48,597 nucleotides of DNA from Candidatus Saccharimonadota bacterium (GCA_017545595.1 JAFWLO010000003.1:1-48597); one strand, 5' to 3'; counted from the first letter of the stretch, positions 21,360-30,013 are shown. Translations and numbers: made by a program. The notes: generated by a model not told the origin, from the letters alone.

Positions 21360-22610
21360 TTATTTTCCTAACAATTTATACATTTCTTTTTTGTATTTTT
21401 CGACACCGGGTTGATCAAAAGGATCTACTCCTTGAAGAGTGGCAGAGATAGCGCAAGCGACCTCAAAGAAGAAAATAAGGAAGCCAAGAGAGCGCTCGGA
21501 GATGCCGTTTTCGGCGTCTTCGTCGAGAACTTCGATTTCGAAGGTGGAGATTCCGCCAGAATCATGAGCTTTCATCGTGGCCTGGAGGGCTTTTTCAGAG
21601 ATTTCGGTCAGAGGAACGCCTTCGAGATAATCTAGGCCGTCATGAGAATCTTTCTCTGCGGGGACGGTAAGGGGGTTTTTCTCTGAGGAAACTCTCAGGA
21701 AGGTTTCGAAGATATTTCGGCGACCGTCTTGAAGATATTGACCGAGAGAATGGAGGTCGGTGGAGTAAATAACTGAGGCGGGGAAGATGCCTTGTTTGTT
21801 CTTTCCTTCGGACTCTCCAAAAAGTTGTTTCCACCATTCGTTAAAATAGAGAAGCCTCGGCTCGAAGCTTGCGAGGACTTCAACATCGCAACCACATTCG
21901 TCGTAAAGATAAAAACGGGAGAAAGCGTAGGAAACAAGCATGGATGTTTCGAGAGAATCGGAGGAAACTTGAGAGTTTTTACACTCGAGCGCGCCGTTTA
22001 GAAGCTGACCAATATCGCAGCCGGCGACGGCGAGCGGAAAGAGGCCGACGGGCGACAAAACAGAGTAACGGCCGCCGACTCCGAGAGGAATATCGAAGGT
22101 TTTATATCCGTTTTTCTCGGCTTCTTCGCGAAGAGCGCCCTTTTCGGGGTCGGTCGTTAAGATGATTCGGGATTTCGCTTTTTCGGCGCCGTAACGAGAA
22201 ATAAGTTCCTTTTTAAGAATTCGGTAAGCCAGAGCGGGCTCAAGGGTCGTTCCGGATTTAGAGATGACGTTCAGAGAGAAGTCTTTTCCTTCGAGTTTTT
22301 TAAGGATTTTTTTCAGTTCGAAGGAAGAAAGGCTATTTCCAGCGAAGAGGAGTTTTGTGCGGGATTTTTCGGAGTTTTCTAAATCAAGGGCTTCGTAAAC
22401 GGCGCGAGTCCCGAGGTAAGACCCGCCGATTCCGACACAAACGAGATAATCGGAGGATTCTTGGACTTCTTTCGCGACCGAAGAAATGTCGCCGAGGGTT
22501 GAAGCGAGGGTTTTATCCGGGAGGTCGAACCATTCCCCCATCGGATCTTCTCTTAAATCTTCTATGATTTCGGCGGCCAAATCATAATCTAAATCAATAT
22601 CGTTTCTCAT
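21360..22610 (-). CDS. pgi: Glucose-6-phosphate isomerase
   Basis: 416 aa, slightly short for the bacterial family. Landmarks are CVGIGGSYLGTRAVYEAL near residue 58, NVISKSGTTLEPALAY near 113 (phosphate-binding loop) and GVGGRYSVLSPVGLFPLA near 178. QQGIFPASVIYSTDLHSLGQ-type sequence near 270 and KHDSGG-like AHDSGGI near 345 complete the active site. It interconverts glucose-6-phosphate and fructose-6-phosphate. An extended -10 (TGCTATCAT) sits 6 nt before the ATG, so the operon message is probably leaderless. Confidence 0.94.
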   Translation of the reverse strand: MRNDIDLDYDLAAEIIEDLREDPMGEWFDLPDKTLASTLGDISSVAKEVQESSDYLVCVGIGGSYLGTRAVYEALDLENSEKSRTKLLFAGNSLSSFELKKILKKLEGKDFSLNVISKSGTTLEPALAYRILKKELISRYGAEKAKSRIILTTDPEKGALREEAEKNGYKTFDIPLGVGGRYSVLSPVGLFPLAVAGCDIGQLLNGALECKNSQVSSDSLETSMLVSYAFSRFYLYDECGCDVEVLASFEPRLLYFNEWWKQLFGESEGKNKQGIFPASVIYSTDLHSLGQYLQDGRRNIFETFLRVSSEKNPLTVPAEKDSHDGLDYLEGVPLTEISEKALQATMKAHDSGGISTFEIEVLDEDAENGISERSLGFLIFFFEVACAISATLQGVDPFDQPGVEKYKKEMYKLLGK

Positions 22611-22668
22611 GTATTTATGATAGCATAAGAACGATAAAAAGTTTTACAAAAAATCGAATTTCTTAAAA

Positions 22669-22755
22669 TGGTCCCCGGAACAGGGGTTGAACCTGCACTC
22701 GATTGCTCGAACTAGCACCTGAAGCTAGCGCGTCTGCCAATTCCGCCATCCGGGG
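22669..22755 (-). tRNA. tRNA-Leu (CAG)
   Basis: 87 nt including an encoded CCA. The acceptor stem CCCCGGA pairs with TCCGGGG. The D-arm region is TGGCGGAATTGGCAGACGC. The anticodon stem CTAGC/GCTAG encloses loop TTCAGGT (anticodon CAG). A long class II variable arm and GGTTCAACCCC T-arm follow. It reads CUG codons. Confidence 0.95.
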
Positions 22756-22805
22756 AAGATAAAAATATTATACATTATTTTTTATAAAACGTTAAATGGT
22801 TGTGA

Positions 22806-22811
22806 TATAAT
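22806..22811 (+). promoter_or_regulatory. -10 box, leaderless
   Basis: TATAAT with a 6-nt gap to the ATG at 22818. A TTG-containing -35 is not obvious. Confidence 0.6.
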
Positions 22812-22817
22812 TAGCAC

Positions 22818-23504
22818 ATGGAAAAACTTGTTCCATATATTATTTATTTTTTTGTTTATTCTTTTATTGGTTACATAATAGAAATAATATATTGTTCGAT
22901 TGCAGAAAAAAGAATCGTTAGTAGGGGGTTCTTGTTTGGGCCGATTTTGCCTGTTTATGGATTTGGAATGGTCGCGGTTCTGCTCGCGACAAAAACCGTC
23001 CGAGATGATCTTGTTTTAACTTTTCTTGTTTCTATGCTAGTTTGCTCGACGATAGAATACTTTACGAGCTGGCTGATGGAAACTTTATTTCAAGTTAAGT
23101 GGTGGGACTATAGCGAAGATACAAAATTTAACTTGAACGGACGGATTTGTCTGCATAATTCCCTTTTGTTCGGGATTGCAGGATGTTTGATTGTTAAACA
23201 AATCCAACCGATTGTCGATAAGTTTTATTTTTCTTTAGAGCCATATCAATGTCATGTGGCGATTTTTTTACTTGTGCTCGTTCTTTTAGACACGGTGTTT
23301 TCCGCGTTTGTTGTTAGTGAAGTCAAGAGTAATTTGTCGCTGAAATTCGGAAAAGGAGACCAGACAAACGAGATTAAAAAACTCGCGAGGAGGTTCGTTT
23401 TGAAATTATTGACTGGGAAGACTTTTGCCGAGCGAAAGATAAAGCAGGCGAAAAAACTCGCCAAGAAGAAACAGAGAGAACTAAAAAGACGGCTTAATAT
23501 GTAA
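22818..23504 (+). CDS. PF06541-type membrane protein (putative ABC-transporter type IV)
   Basis: 228 aa with five or so membrane helices. The N-terminal YFFVYSFIGYIIEIIYCS and KRIVSRGFLFGPILPVYGFG are the signature of the PF06541 family, usually labelled putative ABC-transporter type IV. STIEYFTSWLMETLFQVKWWDYS and NLNGRICLHNSLLFG also fit. The last 45 residues are a basic helix (KKLAKKKQRELKRR), probably cytoplasmic. The family's true function is unknown and no ATPase is adjacent. It is a single gene between tRNA-Leu and a palindrome. Confidence 0.88.
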   Translation: MEKLVPYIIYFFVYSFIGYIIEIIYCSIAEKRIVSRGFLFGPILPVYGFGMVAVLLATKTVRDDLVLTFLVSMLVCSTIEYFTSWLMETLFQVKWWDYSEDTKFNLNGRICLHNSLLFGIAGCLIVKQIQPIVDKFYFSLEPYQCHVAIFLLVLVLLDTVFSAFVVSEVKSNLSLKFGKGDQTNEIKKLARRFVLKLLTGKTFAERKIKQAKKLAKKKQRELKRRLNM

Positions 23505-23540
23505 AATGTATTGACAATGTTAATACATTGTCAATACATT
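23505..23540. repeat. Perfect 16-bp-arm palindrome with nested direct repeats
   Basis: AATGTATTGACAATGT, a TAAT spacer, and its exact reverse complement. The right half also contains AATACATTG twice at an 11-nt period (23522 and 23533). It starts on the base after a stop codon and has no T run, so it is not a standard terminator. A separate terminator follows. An operator, a recombination site or a transcript-stabilising hairpin are all possible. Confidence 0.8.
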
Positions 23541-23552
23541 GCCGAGAAGCTT

Positions 23553-23579
23553 AAAAATCCCCCTGACTGGGGGATTTTT
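23553..23579. terminator. Bidirectional terminator between convergent genes
   Basis: AAAAATCCCCC, loop TGACT and GGGGGATTTTT, 4 nt from the stop of the surface-protein gene. Confidence 0.9.
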
Positions 23580-23583
23580 AAAG

Positions 23584-25296
23584 CTAAGGAGCAGGAGGAG
23601 TAGAGGGGGTTTCTGGAGCGGGTGGATTGTCTGGAGTAGAGGAGCTATCTGAGGTAGAGGGGGACTCTGGAGCGGATGGGCTATCTAAAGCCGAAGAATC
23701 GTTTCGGGCCGAGGGACTATCTGGGGCGGAAGGGGACTCTGGAACAGATGGGCTTTCCGGGGCCGAGGAGCTGTCTGGGGCGAAGGGATTAGTCGGGACG
23801 GGCTGAATCGGGGAAGCGGGGGAAGGCATAGAAGCGTCAGAAGAGGCGAGCTTTGCGCGCTTTCTTCGGCCGTGAATAAGGAGAATCAGGACAGCGAGGA
23901 GAATTACAATAATCGAAGATCCGCCAACGATATAGGGAAGATAATTCGTTTCTTCTGAGGCGGAGGAGGTTGTCGTCGCGGCGGTTTCTTCAATTTGAGA
24001 CGTTTCTGAAGAAGACGCGAGGGTAACTTCAGGGACGGCGGGAGCTTCGGAAGTGTTAACTTCGACCTCGGAGCCAGCAACGAAGAGTTTATAGCCGTTC
24101 GAGTAGATATTTGTGTTCGAGGCGTCGTCATTTAGGAGCTCGCTTAGATATGTGTCGGCGGTTAGAACGACGGTCGCTTCCCGTTCGAGGGACATTTGGA
24201 CGTTCGAGGCGGCGTTGTCGGAGTTTATTGCGCCCTTGAAGAAGCTAGATTTCATAAGGCTGAACTGAAGGGAAGAGAGATTATCGAGAATAATGTCACC
24301 TTCGGCAACTTGGCCGTCGAAGTTAAGTTCGACATGACCGCCGTTGTTCCCTGTTTCTCCCCATTTCGCGGACTCAGCACGGAGAAAGACGCCGGAATTG
24401 TCGTTGTTTATGATTTTGTTACCCGAGAGAGCAATCTTCGCGGTCGTGTTCGTGACATAAAAAGTGTCGCCTTGGTTGGTCTCTAACAGGGAGTTTACGG
24501 CCATGAAGCTACCGGAGCCGACGGTCGCATCGCCAGACATAGACTGGTAGATGAAAATGTTTTTATAGGTTTCGGAATTGCCGTTTAGAGTGTTGTTGGT
24601 GTCGGAAAGGGTGGAATTTTCTAAATAAACATCGTTTGCGCCTTCAACGACAACACCTTCTGACGAGGAAGATTTTAACGTAGCGCCAGAAACGCGGATG
24701 CTTGCTGTCGAATAAATCGCTGGGGAACCTTGACCAGAGGTCGAGAAGGAGCCGCCTTGGACGGAGATGTTTCCGCCACCTCGGTCGGAACGGATAGCTG
24801 CGGAGGAATTTCCAGAGGTTTCAACGGCGAGATTGGTCGCGGTCAGAGAGCCGCCTCCGGTCACCATAATTCCGCCCGAGTTGTTTCCGGAGGTTTTTAT
24901 AGTGGATTCGGAAATGTCGATGATTCCTGAACCGTAAGCAAAAACAGCATTCGCGTGCGCACCAGAGGTCGTTACGGAGGCATTCTCGAGAACTAATCTT
25001 CCTCCCGTCGCGAGAACTGCGGCGTTTGTGCCATAAAAATCGGAGTTTTCCGAGGTTTCGTCGCCGGATTTAGTGACGGTCGGGGAGGAGAGAGTGAGTT
25101 CTCCGTCAGAGACGAGAATGGCGTTTTCTCCGCCAACGGTGCTGGAGTATTCTTCTTCGCTAATACTAGCAGAGGAAGAGTATTCCGTGACCGCGGAATA
25201 TGTGATGTTGTCTGAAGAACCTCCTCCTGAGCCGCCGGAGGGAGGTTGACCACCTCCTTGGGCGCTTGGAGGAGTTTGGTTTTCGTTTGTGAACAT
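23584..25296 (-). CDS. Beta-helix surface protein with C-terminal membrane anchor and SPE-rich tail
   Basis: 570 aa. After a Gly/Ser/Pro-rich start, residues 30-400 are short beta-strand repeats of the right-handed parallel beta-helix type (patterns such as GGRLVLENASVTTSGAHANA, GSGIIDISESTIKTSG). A Thr/Ser/Glu stalk leads to one membrane helix (about 453-475, YIVGGSSIIVILLAVLILLI) and HGRRKRAK. The last ~85 residues are degenerate five-residue units (SAPES/PDSPS). No N-terminal signal peptide is visible, although the stop-transfer basic residues after the helix imply the large N-terminal part is outside. The ATG has AAGGAA-type sequence upstream and a TATAAT at 25333-25328. It resembles adhesin-like proteins of gut and oral bacteria. 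Confidence 0.8.
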   Translation of the reverse strand: MFTNENQTPPSAQGGGQPPSGGSGGGSSDNITYSAVTEYSSSASISEEEYSSTVGGENAILVSDGELTLSSPTVTKSGDETSENSDFYGTNAAVLATGGRLVLENASVTTSGAHANAVFAYGSGIIDISESTIKTSGNNSGGIMVTGGGSLTATNLAVETSGNSSAAIRSDRGGGNISVQGGSFSTSGQGSPAIYSTASIRVSGATLKSSSSEGVVVEGANDVYLENSTLSDTNNTLNGNSETYKNIFIYQSMSGDATVGSGSFMAVNSLLETNQGDTFYVTNTTAKIALSGNKIINNDNSGVFLRAESAKWGETGNNGGHVELNFDGQVAEGDIILDNLSSLQFSLMKSSFFKGAINSDNAASNVQMSLEREATVVLTADTYLSELLNDDASNTNIYSNGYKLFVAGSEVEVNTSEAPAVPEVTLASSSETSQIEETAATTTSSASEETNYLPYIVGGSSIIVILLAVLILLIHGRRKRAKLASSDASMPSPASPIQPVPTNPFAPDSSSAPESPSVPESPSAPDSPSARNDSSALDSPSAPESPSTSDSSSTPDNPPAPETPSTPPAP

Positions 25297-25362
25297 TTCC
25301 GTTTCCTTATTTAACGTATTTATGTTTATTATATAACGGAAGCGGAAAGATTGTAAGATTTT

Positions 25363-27528
25363 TTAGACTTTGTTGATAACGGGGATAACAATCGGAGTGT
25401 GGCCGGTTGCGTCGAAAAGAATGTGAGCAATGTCCTCTTTAATCTCTTCTTTGAGAACTTTAAGCTCGGGGTCGGTCGAGATGGACTTATCGGTTTTTGC
25501 GCGGAGGTAATGACGGATTTTTCCAATCAGTTCTTCGGAGTTATCGAGATAGATGAAAGCTCGAGAGACGATGTCTGGGGTTTTTATCAGGCGACCGGTC
25601 TTTTTCGAGAGGGTCAAGACGATAACGAAGATACCTTCGCGAGAGATGTGAATACGGTCTTTAACGACAGCTTCGTGGACGGGCTGATCAGCGTCGTCAT
25701 AGAGTTTGTTTCCGACGTGAATTCGGCCGGTTTTCTTGATGGTCTGGTTCGGAAGAAGCTCAATAACGTCGCCATTGTCTGCGAGAATAATGTTGTCTTT
25801 AGGGATACCGACGACATTTTCTGCCATCTCGGCGTTATGTTCGAGCATATAAAACTCACCGTGGTAAGGGACATAGTTCTTGGGGTGGAGACGAGTAACA
25901 AATTCGACGTGATCTTCGTAGTAGGCATGACCGGAGAGGTGGAGCGGGCCGAGATTTGTTAGGTGGCCTTTTCCGTTTTGGATGACGGTTGCACCTTCGC
26001 GGAGAAGTCCGCCGACAGTTGAGACGACGTGGGGCTCGTTCCCTGGAATAGGATTAGACGAAAAAACGATAGTGTCGGTTGGTTTGATCTTGATGAATTT
26101 ATGAGAGCCGGAAATCATGCGGTTCAAAACGGCGTTCAACTCGCCCTGAGAACCGGTGCAGACAATAGTGATTCTTTCGTCGGGGAGTTTTATGATGTCC
26201 TCCATCTTTACGATGGTGTCTTTCGGGACTTTTATAGAGTGAGCGCGGAGGGCGACTTCGACGTTGTTAATCATGGAGAAGCCTGAGAAAGCGACTTTTC
26301 TGCCTCGTTTCGCGGCTTCCTTTAAGATGAGTTCGATACGGCCAATCTGGGAGGAGAAGCAGGAGACGATAACACGACCGGAGGCGTAGTTATCCATGAC
26401 TTTTCCGAGGTTTTCTCCGACGTCAAATTCGGAGTGAGGATGCTTCCCTGGAGAGTCGATGTTAGTCGATTCGTTCAACATGAGGGCGATTCCCTCTTTG
26501 TTTGCAATTTCGTCAATGCGTTCGTAATCGGTTTGGACGCCGACAGGATTCGCTTCGTGACGCCAGTCTCCGGAGAGGTAAATCACGCCGTTAGGGGTGC
26601 GGATGACGATGGCGGTGTTACCGGGGATGGAGTGGAGGGTATGGATAAATTCGACAGAAAAATGTTCTGAGACTGAGATTTTTTCGTGCTTAAAAGGGTC
26701 AACAGCGATGTAATTTAAATCGGGAACGTCGGAGAGTTCGGACATCTGTTTTTTGATCATGCCGAGAGTAAATTCGGTTCCATAGATAGGGGTCGTGAGA
26801 TTAAACTTCGGCAGGAGATGGCGACAGGCGCCGATGTGGTCGAGGTGGGCGTGAGTGAAACAGATAGCCTTGACGTGGTCGCGGTTGTCCTCTAGGTATT
26901 TTATGTCGGGAATGAGGTAGTTTACGCCGGGGTAGTCTCCGTCGGCAAAAAGAACGCCCATATCGACAACAATCATCTCGTTTTTGTATTCTATGACGGT
27001 CATGTTTTTTCCGATTCCGATTTCTCCGAGACCGCCGATAGGAATGATGCGAACAGCGTCGGGGTTTGGACGAGCAGATTTAAGCATGGAGTTCGTCACC
27101 TGAGAACCGTTATAACCGTTATAACGGGATTTATTAACAGGGACGCCGATGATATGTTGGGTCGCCTGAGCGTTGACGTCTTGAGAGAGCATTTTTTGAT
27201 GGTGAACCATCTCGCCCTTGCGCGTCGAGACGGAAAGGTTAACCTTGCGCTTTTCTGCCTCGGATTTAACGGGTTTTTGGGCCTTTTTGGGGGATTTTGA
27301 GGTCTTAGGTTTCGCAGATTTCGCGTTTGAGGCGGTTTTTGAGGGTTTTGAGGCGTTTTTCTTCGAAGAGGCATTAGATCGCACTAATTTCTCGTCCTTG
27401 CCTCCTGGGGCAAAATTTGAGTTAAAATTGCGTTTTTGAGACTCTTCAAAACGTTTTCTGATGTCAGGAAGTCGCTCTGCGCCCTGTTTTAAGAGACGAG
27501 CACGGCGCTCTTGCTCCTTTAGATTCAT
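25363..27528 (-). CDS. rnj: Ribonuclease J
   Basis: 721 aa, against about 555 in typical RNase J. The first ~155 residues are a basic, low-complexity extension (SKPSKTASNAKSAKPKTSKS). The core then starts at VRIIPIGGLGEIGIGKNMTV. Metal ligands are in THAHLDHIGA near 225 and SGDWRHEANP near 320. The beta-CASP part has VIVSCFSSQIGRI, FSSNPIPGNE and a LHLSGHA motif, and a C-terminal domain follows. It degrades and matures RNA as an endo- and 5' exonuclease. The basic extension may bind RNA or ribosomes. Confidence 0.95.
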   Translation of the reverse strand: MNLKEQERRARLLKQGAERLPDIRKRFEESQKRNFNSNFAPGGKDEKLVRSNASSKKNASKPSKTASNAKSAKPKTSKSPKKAQKPVKSEAEKRKVNLSVSTRKGEMVHHQKMLSQDVNAQATQHIIGVPVNKSRYNGYNGSQVTNSMLKSARPNPDAVRIIPIGGLGEIGIGKNMTVIEYKNEMIVVDMGVLFADGDYPGVNYLIPDIKYLEDNRDHVKAICFTHAHLDHIGACRHLLPKFNLTTPIYGTEFTLGMIKKQMSELSDVPDLNYIAVDPFKHEKISVSEHFSVEFIHTLHSIPGNTAIVIRTPNGVIYLSGDWRHEANPVGVQTDYERIDEIANKEGIALMLNESTNIDSPGKHPHSEFDVGENLGKVMDNYASGRVIVSCFSSQIGRIELILKEAAKRGRKVAFSGFSMINNVEVALRAHSIKVPKDTIVKMEDIIKLPDERITIVCTGSQGELNAVLNRMISGSHKFIKIKPTDTIVFSSNPIPGNEPHVVSTVGGLLREGATVIQNGKGHLTNLGPLHLSGHAYYEDHVEFVTRLHPKNYVPYHGEFYMLEHNAEMAENVVGIPKDNIILADNGDVIELLPNQTIKKTGRIHVGNKLYDDADQPVHEAVVKDRIHISREGIFVIVLTLSKKTGRLIKTPDIVSRAFIYLDNSEELIGKIRHYLRAKTDKSISTDPELKVLKEEIKEDIAHILFDATGHTPIVIPVINKV

Positions 27529-27586
27529 AAGTTTTCCTTTTTATTTATAGAGGTTAATAAAAACAAGTAAAAATGATTATATCTCT

Positions 27587-27615
27587 ATTATATCAAAAAT
27601 AACTTAAAAAGTCAA
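27587..27615 (-). promoter_or_regulatory. Consensus promoter of rnj with an 11-bp tandem repeat
   Basis: Minus-strand TTGACT (27615-27610), a 17-nt spacer and TATAAT (27592-27587). AAGTCAATGTT occurs twice in tandem (27609-27619, 27620-27630), duplicating the -35 element. Confidence 0.8.
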
Positions 27616-27676
27616 TGTTAAGTCAATGTTTTGGAGCTTCAAACCATAAAAATTAGGAATTTTCGCGAAAAAATGG

Positions 27677-27682
27677 TATAAT
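27677..27682 (+). promoter_or_regulatory. -10 box of the MBL-fold gene
   Basis: TATAAT preceded by a TTCGCGAA palindrome. A GAGGAGGG ribosome site then precedes the ATG at 27723, so this message has a normal leader of about 35 nt. Confidence 0.65.
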
Positions 27683-27722
27683 AATAGAGTTTTAAGCATC
27701 TTTCTAGAGAGGAGGGCAATAG

Positions 27723-28610
27723 ATGGGTAGCGAAAAAGTTCTTTCAAAAAGTCAAAATCACGAACTGTTGCATTTTTTAGGGGTCAGAACTGGTTCGACG
27801 ACCTCTCATAACAACGCATATTTTTTCCCAACCCCAGATACGATGGTGTTTGTAGATATGTCGCTTCTTAACATTCCGAAGGCGAAAACACTACTTAAGG
27901 GTAGAAAAGATAAGATAAATCGAGTTATACTTTATCTTACACATCTGCACGCAGATCATGCTTCAGGGGTCGTTCCGTTGGCAATTTATATCAAAAATCT
28001 GTTCAAAAACAAGATTCTCCTCGAAGTCATTTCTTCGCCAGAGGTCGCAAGAGCGGCTTCGATCGCACTCACGTTAGAGGGCGGAAAAATGACATTCGAC
28101 TCGGAAACGAAGAAGATGGACGAGGTTCTTAGGTTTTATTCGATAACCGATAAGGGGGCTTTCTGCTACTTTGAAGGGGTCGATGTTGAGGCAGAATCGC
28201 TGAGGTTTAAGTATCCGTGGTTCCACGGAGAGATAATTCCGACGAGGCACGACGCTCGACTCACGGGGGCTTGCGGATTTAGGTTTGATTTTTGGAAAAC
28301 GACAGTGTTTTATTCGGGCGACACAAATACGCTCGAGCCGTTTTCTCCGAGAATTCAGGAATACTGCGACACCGCAATGAACAAGGAAGTTTGGTTTTAT
28401 GTCGAGACGCGAGTGAACGATTCGAAGAGACATCTTCAGTGGGAGAAAATCCGATTGGAGCTTTCGCTTCTTCATCAGTTTATCGGGAAGAGGTTCCATG
28501 TTGTTTTAATGCACTATAATCAGCCCGGAATTATTATTCCCGACCTTCTTGAGCTCAACAAGGATGGGCATTGGATTGAGCTTGCGGAGAGTGAGGTGAT
28601 TTCGACTTAA
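27723..28610 (+). CDS. Metallo-beta-lactamase-fold hydrolase
   Basis: 295 aa. THLHADHASG near residue 77 is the zinc-binding HxHxDH motif. TRHDARLTGACGFRF near 180 holds the next His, and FYSGDT near 202 the bridging Asp. HYNQPG near 265 may give the last His. The fold and spacing resemble RNase Z/phosphodiesterase-like MBL proteins, but the C-terminal part has no recognisable exosite. The substrate is unknown. It is monocistronic and divergent from rnj, which encodes another MBL enzyme but is not similar outside the fold. Confidence 0.88.
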   Translation: MGSEKVLSKSQNHELLHFLGVRTGSTTSHNNAYFFPTPDTMVFVDMSLLNIPKAKTLLKGRKDKINRVILYLTHLHADHASGVVPLAIYIKNLFKNKILLEVISSPEVARAASIALTLEGGKMTFDSETKKMDEVLRFYSITDKGAFCYFEGVDVEAESLRFKYPWFHGEIIPTRHDARLTGACGFRFDFWKTTVFYSGDTNTLEPFSPRIQEYCDTAMNKEVWFYVETRVNDSKRHLQWEKIRLELSLLHQFIGKRFHVVLMHYNQPGIIIPDLLELNKDGHWIELAESEVIST

Positions 28611-28611
28611 C

Positions 28612-28643
28612 AAAAAGTCCCGCAGAGATAGCGGGGCTTTTTT
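28612..28643. terminator. Bidirectional terminator between MBL gene and nusA
   Basis: AAAAAGTCCCGC, a 7-nt loop and GCGGGGCTTTTTT, ending both convergent transcripts. Confidence 0.85.
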
Positions 28644-28648
28644 CTAGG

Positions 28649-29902
28649 CTAGGCTTCTTTTTTAGCGTCGTCTCTTGAGGCTTCGGGTTCCTCAGGAGTT
28701 TCCTGTTCTTTAGAAGGAGCTTCGGTTTCTTCGGAGGAATCATCCGAGGCTTCAGGGGCTTCTTCGGATTTTTCGAGGCTTTCCGAGGCTTCGGGGGCTT
28801 CTTCGGACTCTTCTTCTTCGATTGCGGAGAGGAGAGAATCTTCGACGTTAGTTTTTTTCTTCTTCTCGGGAGCTTTCGCAAGTTCGATGTCGAGCTCGTA
28901 GCCGGTTAACTTCGAGGCGAGACGGACGTTTTGGCCCTGGCGACCAATTGCGATAGACTGTTGATCCTCGGTGACGTAAACTTTAGCGTTCTTTCCGTTG
29001 ATTTCGACTTTAACGACCTCGGCGGGCGAAAGAGCTTCGCGGATATATTCGGAGGCGTTATCGCTCCAGGTTATAATGTCGATTTTTTCACGTTCGCCGA
29101 TTTCGTTCATGACGGCTTGGACGCGGACGCCACGGCTTCCGACGAAAGTCCCGACGGGGTCAACCCCAGGAACAGAGGACATGACGGCGATTTTTGTTCT
29201 TCGGCCAGCTTCGCGAGCGATGGCACGGATTTCTACGGTTCTGTTTTCTATCTCGGGAACCTCTTGACGGAAGAGATATTCGACAAATTCGGCGCAACCC
29301 CTCGAGAGAATGAGCTGAGCGCCACGTTCGTCGCGGTCGATTCCCTTGATATAAACCTTGAGGCGAGAACCAACAGTGTAATATTCTCCGTCAATCTGTT
29401 CACTACGAGGCATAATGCCGGTTGTTCGACCGAGGTCGATGCGAACGATATTACGTTCGACTCGAGAGACCATGCCGGTCATGACGGTTCCGATTTTGTC
29501 TTCGAACATATTCAAAACGGCGTCACGTTCAGCTTCGCGAAGGCGTTGGAAGATGACTTGCTTCGCGGTTTGAGCCCCGACGAGAGAAATGTCCGTGACT
29601 TTGTGTTTTTCTTCGACAATTTCTCCAATTTCTTTGCCTTCGGCTTCGTCTTGAGGGATTTCCGTTGAAGGATTGTAGGCGAGACCGGATTCGATGACGG
29701 TTCTTTCGACAAACACGTCAGCTTCGCCGGTATTTACGTTCAAAACAGCGCGAACGTTCATGTCTTTGTCGCCGTTATCTCGGCGCCAAGCGGCAGCAAT
29801 CGCCATTTGAATAACGTCGAGAACGACTTCTTCAGGGAGATTTTTTTCCTCGGCGATGATTTTCACCATCGAGGACATTTGTTTGAGGTCTAAACCTTCC
29901 AT
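28649..29902 (-). CDS. nusA: Transcription termination/antitermination factor NusA
   Basis: 417 aa from the ATG at 29902, which follows AAAGGAAAAA. A longer frame to 30190 would run through the leader and promoter and is rejected. The N-terminal RNAP-binding domain ends near 120 (AAWRRDNGDKDMNV is its usual centre). An S1 domain (GTVMTGMVSRVERNIVRIDL) spans about 135-200. Two KH domains follow, the first with GSRGVRVQAVMNEI-type and the second with IGRQGQNVRLASKLTG. The last 70 residues are an acidic Glu/Ser/Ala/Pro tail replacing the AR repeats of other bacteria. It controls pausing and termination. Confidence 0.96.
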   Translation of the reverse strand: MEGLDLKQMSSMVKIIAEEKNLPEEVVLDVIQMAIAAAWRRDNGDKDMNVRAVLNVNTGEADVFVERTVIESGLAYNPSTEIPQDEAEGKEIGEIVEEKHKVTDISLVGAQTAKQVIFQRLREAERDAVLNMFEDKIGTVMTGMVSRVERNIVRIDLGRTTGIMPRSEQIDGEYYTVGSRLKVYIKGIDRDERGAQLILSRGCAEFVEYLFRQEVPEIENRTVEIRAIAREAGRRTKIAVMSSVPGVDPVGTFVGSRGVRVQAVMNEIGEREKIDIITWSDNASEYIREALSPAEVVKVEINGKNAKVYVTEDQQSIAIGRQGQNVRLASKLTGYELDIELAKAPEKKKKTNVEDSLLSAIEEEESEEAPEASESLEKSEEAPEASDDSSEETEAPSKEQETPEEPEASRDDAKKEA

Positions 29903-29931
29903 TTTTTCCTTTCTATTTTCTATTTCTATAC

Positions 29932-29958
29932 TAAAAACGCCGACCTTCTTCAGGTCGG
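29932..29958 (-). terminator. Terminator-like hairpin in the nusA leader (attenuator candidate)
   Basis: On the minus strand CCGACCT, loop GAAGA and AGGTCGG are followed by CGTTTTT, between the nusA promoter and its ATG. Because the upstream neighbour is divergent, the hairpin can only act on the nusA transcript. Confidence 0.75.
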
Positions 29959-29977
29959 ACAATAAGGGTATGTTTTT

Positions 29978-30006
29978 ATTATACACCATATATACAGAAA
30001 AATCAA
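29978..30006 (-). promoter_or_regulatory. nusA promoter
   Basis: Minus-strand TTGATT (30006-30001), a 17-nt spacer and TATAAT (29983-29978). It gives a leader of about 70 nt. Confidence 0.8.
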
Positions 30007-30013
30007 GAGGGTA

